Below, piece by piece: positions 30,486-34,423 of a stretch of DNA of 34,423 nt. Origin of the DNA: Chara braunii. Lineage: Eukaryota > Streptophyta > Charophyceae > Charales > Characeae. The stretch lies in contig BFEA01000660.1 in NCBI GenBank assembly GCA_003427395.1, positions 398,541-432,963 on the forward strand. The letters run 5' to 3'. Within the stretch, counting starts at the first letter, position 1. Each line of letters begins with the position of its first letter. Position numbers and translations under genes: made by a program. The notes under the pieces were generated by a model that saw only the letters and a program-made list of their open reading frames with translations, was not told where the DNA came from and did no database searches.

Positions 30486-31400
30486 AACAACACTCAAGTG
30501 CGCTGCTGCGAAAACGACAAACAGAATACTAATACACAGCGTGCGGGGAAAACGAATAATACCAGAAACGAAAAGACCATGATAATTCGTCCGAAGGTTC
30601 GCACGATAGCTCGTACAGTAGTTTCGTACGATAGTTCGCACGCTACAGCTGTCCTCCGAATAGGACGTATTGTAAATAAAGCTGTACCTCGGGCAGCATT
30701 CAGTCTACATACGGCTGTAATTGGGGCAGCATTCAGTCTAATTGGCTGAATTGGGCCAACACGGTAGATACGGCTCTAATGACCTTAACGTTCTATTCGG
30801 GCCAACACGGTAATTCGTGCTTGACAGGCAGATAGGAGAAGCAGCAAGTCCTTTGAGACATCCGTTAAAATTGGAACGATACAGAGAAGGGCGAATTAGC
30901 AAATGGACCGTGCGTCTTCAAGGATGACACGCATAAATCGAGAAAGGAGAAGCAGCAACAAACGGAAGGGACGATTCCCCGAAGTTCCAAAACTTAAGGG
31001 AAACGAAAAATGACGAAGGAAAGAAGAAAGAAAAAAGAAGAAAGAAGAGGAATTGTATTTGTATTTGTAATAGCAAGGCCATCGCTACGTATTCACGCTT
31101 GCAACAGAACGATAGGCTCGAAAAAAGACAAACAAAAAGGAAAAACACTTGCATGGACATGAACATAAAGCTCAACGGCGCTCATTCCCCAACGCGCGTT
31201 TGGGCGGGTAGCGCACCAGCACTTGTCAAGGGGAGATCTGCTGACCCGAGTTTGTTCCGCCGTCGAAGGAAAAGCAACGGCCATACACTTGCCCTTGAAC
31301 GCGACGAATGCTAATAAGCAATGTGCAATTCTGGTGTTCCGTGGTTTCTGAGGACGAAGGAAACTATAAACAATGGAAGCAGAACAAGAGGGCCCGATGA
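30486..31400. other. region without a supported gene; short direct repeats
   Basis: TTCGCACGATAG / TTCGTACGATAG / TTCGCACGCTA recur at 30,596-30,645. GGGCAGCATTCAGTCTA occurs at about 30,691 and 30,727, and GGGCCAACACGGTA at about 30,754 and 30,799. A trace of MITE family B (AATGACC..AACGTTCTATTCG) lies at about 30,778-30,800. No coding sequence is recognised. Confidence 0.5.
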
Positions 31401-32280
31401 ACAGGGGCAATTACGACGAAGGGGGTGAGGAGAGAGAGCGAATAGACAGAGACGAAGCAGAGAGAGAGTAGACGGAGACAGAGCCGAGAGAGAATAGACA
31501 GAGACGGAAAGAACATGGGCGCCGAAAAGCATAGCCTGGCGGGAGACAGAAAGGGCAGACCGGCGAAAGACGAGAACGCACTAACTACAAGGAAGAGAAA
31601 CAACAGCCAGAGGAGGGACAAGGGAAAGGGAGCAAGAAATAGACAAGGTAGAGGGGATAGGTGGAGGAGGAGGAGGAGGAGGACAAGGGTAAGACGCTGA
31701 AGTGAGACGCGGAGAACAGAAGGAGACAAGGAGGTACTGGCAGGAAGGAAGTGACAAGGTAGAGAATAGGAGGAGAAGGAGGCGGAAGAAGATAACACAT
31801 AGACTACAGCGAAGAGAAACAACGGCCGGAGGAGGGATAAGGGAAAGGAGGAAGCAATACACAAGGTAGACGATTGCAGCAGCAGCAGGAGGAGGAGGAG
31901 GAGGAGGAGAAGGGGAAGACGCTGAACTGAGACGAGGGGAACAGGAGAATAGGTGGAAGCGAAAGGAGATAAGGGAAGGAATTCAGTCAGAGAGAAGGGA
32001 AAGAATAGGCGGAGGAGGAGGCGACGCTAAGTGAACAGAGCAGAGAAGGAGAAGAGGAGAAGAAAAGTAGGGGAAGAGGAGGAGAAAAGGAGGAGAAGAG
32101 GAGGAGAAGAGGAGGAGAAGAGGAGGAGAGGGCAGATGAACTCAGGGTTTGTTAGGAAGCTAATAAGAGAGCAAGGCAGGAAGCGACGACACGACAAGGC
32201 GCGGACAAGGAAGAGTCGGTTACCGAGTGAAAGGAAGAGAACAAGAAGCCGAAGAGTAAGAGAGGAAGACAGCTATGATA
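31400..32280 (+). repeat. polypurine block with about 219 bp tandem duplication
   Basis: The plus strand is dominated by G and A for about 870 bp. A segment starting ACTACAAGGAAGAGAAACAA (31,584) recurs at 31,803. Both are followed by GGAGGAGGGA.AAGGGAAAG, ACAAGGTAGA, GGAGGAGG runs and AAGACGCTGAA.TGAGACG. (GGAGAAGA)n fills about 32,080-32,130. Minus-strand Leu/Ser/Pro frames are compositional. Confidence 0.85.
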
Positions 32281-32543
32281 AATAAGATTTCATGTTCGGG
32301 TGAATCGTACACACATGTGACTGTTAATAAAACAGAACGTAATTTCGAATCCTCCGGAAATCAAACGATCACATTCAAGTTTAGGGGCTACCGCATTTCG
32401 ACAAACAGAAAAAAGATACGAACAAGGATGTGATAACCACTCACCTACGAGTGTATACGCTACAGCAAACGCCACGAATCATAACGGAAACAACACGCGC
32501 TCCAGCAGCATGGACTATATTTGGCCGTTACGTTTCTCTCAAA
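32281..32543. other. stretch without a supported gene
   Basis: Mixed-composition DNA leading into a CT microsatellite. I see no repeats, tRNA or domain. Confidence 0.4.
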
Positions 32544-32554
32544 CTTCCGAGAGC

Positions 32555-32618
<64 letters not shown>

Positions 32619-32619
32619 N

Positions 32620-32706
<87 letters not shown>

Positions 32707-32820
32707 CTCTTGCATTGGCTACTGGGTCTGGGTATGCCAGGTAGGATGACGAACGCGTGTCAGCCCATAGCCACCCGATGCAGCCGTTAGTCGAAACGTG
32801 TTTGGTGAACTTCAGAGAGC

Positions 32821-32901
<81 letters not shown>

Positions 32902-32998
32902 GAATTGGCTACTGGGTCTGGGTATGCCACGTAGGACGAACACGTGTCAGCCCATAGCCATCCGATGCAGCCGTTAGACGAAACGTGTTTGGTGACCG
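32544..32998 (+). repeat. tandem duplication containing (CT)n/(CTAT)n
   Basis: CTTC.GAGAGCAACTCTCTCT at 32,544 and 32,810 opens two units. Each ends with ATTGGCTACTGGGTCTGGGT, ATGCCA.GTAGGA and CAGCCCATAGCCA.CCGATGC, then AGCCGTTAG.CGAAACGTGTTTGGTGA. The units differ mainly in microsatellite length, and the first also has (CTAT)n at about 32,673-32,706. One ambiguous base lies at 32,619. Confidence 0.9.
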
Positions 32999-32999
32999 C

Positions 33000-33300
33000 G
33001 AGCCCGCTATAGTCTTGGAGTCGACGGCGACCTTCCGAGACGCCGCGACGCAACCGAGGGCGGTATGAGGCCGAAAGCAGGCCTCAGTGTCGCACACTCG
33101 TCGAATGTGCGGGCATACTTTACACGGGATGTGCAGCTATGGACGCCCCACCGCGGAGGTCGTCTGCTCCACCGCAGTCGCCGCCGCGCCAACCGAAGTT
33201 CCCCTCGAGCGCGAGGGCGGAGGGCGGTGGGCGGTGGGCGGTGGGCGGTGGTGGGCGGTGAGCGGTGAGCGGGGGGTGAGAGCTGAGCGGCGGGGGGCCA
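33000..33300 (+). repeat. GC-rich DNA with GGGCGGT minisatellite
   Basis: GGGCGGTGGGCGGT-type units fill about 33,221-33,295 and decay into GAGCGGTGAGCGG. The plus strand has repeated G3 runs that could form quadruplexes. The GC-rich flank has several CpGs. Overlapping frames here show no domain. Confidence 0.75.
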
Positions 33301-33645
33301 TAAAAAAGCGTAGTTCTGCGGAAGTTGGGTATTTTCGGGGTTTTAGCGGTAACGGTACGTTTTCCAGTTTTGCATGGGATGGGATTAACTGCCGGTACAA
33401 CTGCCCGTACTGTCGCGCGATCCTGTTATTCCACGCGCCATCAGTGCTATATGGTCATGGAGAGAAGTCACGAATACGGTCGCAATTGAGCCCACGTACA
33501 TTGATTTATTTAACTGCAGGATTGTAACGCCAGTGAGAGGCACATATTTTGAGGCTATTGTCGCGCGGTCCCAGTCTCCGAAGGGCCGCCGGCGCTATGT
33601 TCATGCGAAAAACACATGAATGTCGCGCTCTTTCCGTCTATCTAT
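33301..33645. other. stretch without a supported gene
   Basis: ACTGTCGCGCGATCC at about 33,410 and ATTGTCGCGCGGTCCC at about 33,557 belong to a dispersed motif seen again at about 33,817. One plus-strand frame (33,087-33,527) is open through the GC-rich repeat with no recognisable domain. Confidence 0.4.
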
Positions 33646-33768
33646 GGGCCTCGCTGAACTACTCTCGACATGCACAAAAGACAAAAATCTTGGCGGTGTA
33701 TCTCTCCAAATTCTAGTGGAAGATTCACTCTCGTTTTGCACATTTCGAGAGTAGTGCCGCGAGGTCCT
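33646..33768. mobile_element. MITE family C, copy 9 (full length)
   Basis: The left end GGGCCTCGCTGAACTACTCT and the right end TTTCGAGAGTAGTGCCGCGA, closing with GGTCC, form inverted ends. The interior CATGCACAAAAGACAAAAAT and TCTAGTGGAAGATTCACTCT matches the 17 kb cluster. TAT flanks both sides. Its CTCTCGA variant is shared with copy 6 at 20,357. Confidence 0.85.
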
Positions 33769-34300
33769 ATCGATATGCTTTCTTCCACAGCACGGTAGCG
33801 ACACACCGTGCGACTACTGTCGCGCGGTCCCGTTGTGCCCGCACAGAAACAACCGCTGCAATTCTGACAGGCAGGGCGGCTTGGGCTCTGTTCGCGCGAA
33901 TATAAGCCACGCAACTGGCCTGTTTTGCGTCCTGCGTACATTCTTTCGTTCTTTCACAGTCAGGTCGTAGGACGCGTGGGACTGCGCCGTGCCCGCACAG
34001 ACCATAACGCTAAGCGCAATTATGATGGTCACGTGTTCGAGTCGCGGGAATCTTCACTGCACTGTGTCCATATTGACTTACCGTGAGGGCACGGGTGCGC
34101 AGCCCGTAGTTCGTTTGTTTATGTGGTTCGGGAAGGGTAAGGTATTGATTATGCTGTATGTATGTTTTGTCATGTTCGCTATACACAACTCGAAGAGTAT
34201 GTGTGTGTGGGGTGCCGGTTGGTGGTTTATTCACGATGTTCATGGGACGCTGGACCTAGTTTCCAGCAGGTGGCACTCCCCATCAACAGACAAGGGAATG
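33769..34300. other. stretch without a supported gene
   Basis: GTGCCCGCACAGA occurs at about 33,836 and 33,990. GTGTTCGAGTCGCGG at about 34,033 is box-B-like, but I find no matching cloverleaf. CTGGACCTAGTTTCCAGCAG at about 34,250 is a relative of the unit at 26,880. Confidence 0.45.
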
Positions 34301-34309
34301 CATATGTGT

Positions 34310-34340
<31 letters not shown>
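34297..34340. repeat. (TG)n microsatellite
   Basis: TG dinucleotides with one TA interruption, ending exactly where the artificial adapter junction begins. Confidence 0.9.
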
Positions 34341-34345
<5 letters not shown>

Positions 34346-34378
34346 TCTTATACACATCTAGATGTGTATAAGAGACAG
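34341..34378. other. head-to-head Tn5/Nextera mosaic-end junction (artefact)
   Basis: CTGTCTCTTATACACATCT is followed immediately by its exact reverse complement, a 38-base perfect palindrome. The 19-base sequence is the hyperactive Tn5 mosaic end used in Nextera libraries. Two ends joined face to face are the circularisation junction of mate-pair libraries. This is untrimmed library sequence, not genome. The well-known contaminant peptide SYTHLDVYKRQ is encoded across it. Confidence 0.97.
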
Positions 34379-34423
34379 GTTCAAGGTTCAGGGTTTAGGG
34401 TTTAGGGTTTAGTTTCAGGGTTC
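34379..34423 (+). repeat. telomere-like repeat after the adapter junction
   Basis: 45 bases of TTTAGGG/TTCAGGG type, including GGGTTTAGTTTCAGGGTTC. They match the block at about 25,269-25,311 almost exactly apart from the first few units. Because an adapter precedes it, its placement next to the TG tract is not trustworthy. Confidence 0.85.

Noticed and set aside
34020-34050. tRNA T-arm (GTGTTCGAGTCGCGG)
   Set aside because: Box-B-like only. No box A at proper spacing and no acceptor pairing.
33989-34405. 138-codon frame ending in SYTHLDVYKRQ
   Set aside because: The C-terminus is the translated sequencing adapter and the rest has no domain.

Overview
The window looks like a repeat-dominated piece of a large eukaryotic nuclear genome. 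There are no bacterial operons, ribosome binding sites or dense long ORFs. There is a degraded non-LTR retrotransposon with a reverse-transcriptase-associated zinc-binding domain, tRNA-derived sequences, many small non-autonomous inverted-repeat elements, minisatellites, long GA/CT and AC/TG tracts, and a block of degenerate TTTAGGG-type telomere-like repeats. TTTAGGG is the telomere unit of plants and many green algae, and is also found in dinoflagellates and some other algae. A green-lineage (for example streptophyte) alga or plant is my best guess, but the sequence does not settle it. No complete functional protein gene could be supported.

Layout. 1-1,500: a 25-27 bp minisatellite, GATA/GA microsatellite, poly-T, a Helitron-like hairpin end, a strong GC hairpin and a diverged 204 bp tandem repeat. 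1,610-3,113 (+) and 5,334-6,440 (-): two decayed copies of one LINE family in opposite orientation. The first is interrupted by a small TTAA-flanked element, and another TTAA-flanked foldback lies just beyond it (3,313-3,420). 7,550-8,620: two weakly coding-like stretches on the minus strand, one perhaps another LINE remnant. 9,643-10,293: a recent tandem duplication of about 336 bp. 11,651-12,008: a tRNA-like gene on the minus strand, partly duplicated. 12,990-14,570: diverged CCCATC-rich repeats passing into GA-rich DNA, then a GA tract holding a 265-base assembly gap.

17,230-17,845 and 20,350-20,735 are clusters of one MITE family (GGGCCTCGC...CACTACTCACC ends). A further copy lies at 33,646-33,768. 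A distant relative may be the 69 bp perfect-arm palindrome at 24,013-24,177. A second family (TTAAACCACCAGTAC ends) has about four copies, and a third (foldback around CGCCCGGTCATTA) has two copies plus a trace. 25,123-25,997 is the telomere-like block. 27,085-27,412 holds a tRNA-derived SINE-like unit with a duplicated 102 bp body. 27,660-28,480 and 28,780-29,240 are two adjacent minisatellites that share an ACACGTGG core. 31,400-32,280 is a polypurine block with an internal duplication. 32,544-32,998 is a CT-rich tandem duplication.

The right end is artificial: 34,341-34,378 is a head-to-head pair of Tn5/Nextera mosaic ends, followed by telomere-like sequence. Anything beyond 34,340 should not be taken as contiguous with the rest. 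Nothing in the window suggests genes acting in one pathway. The biology here is transposable-element and satellite turnover.
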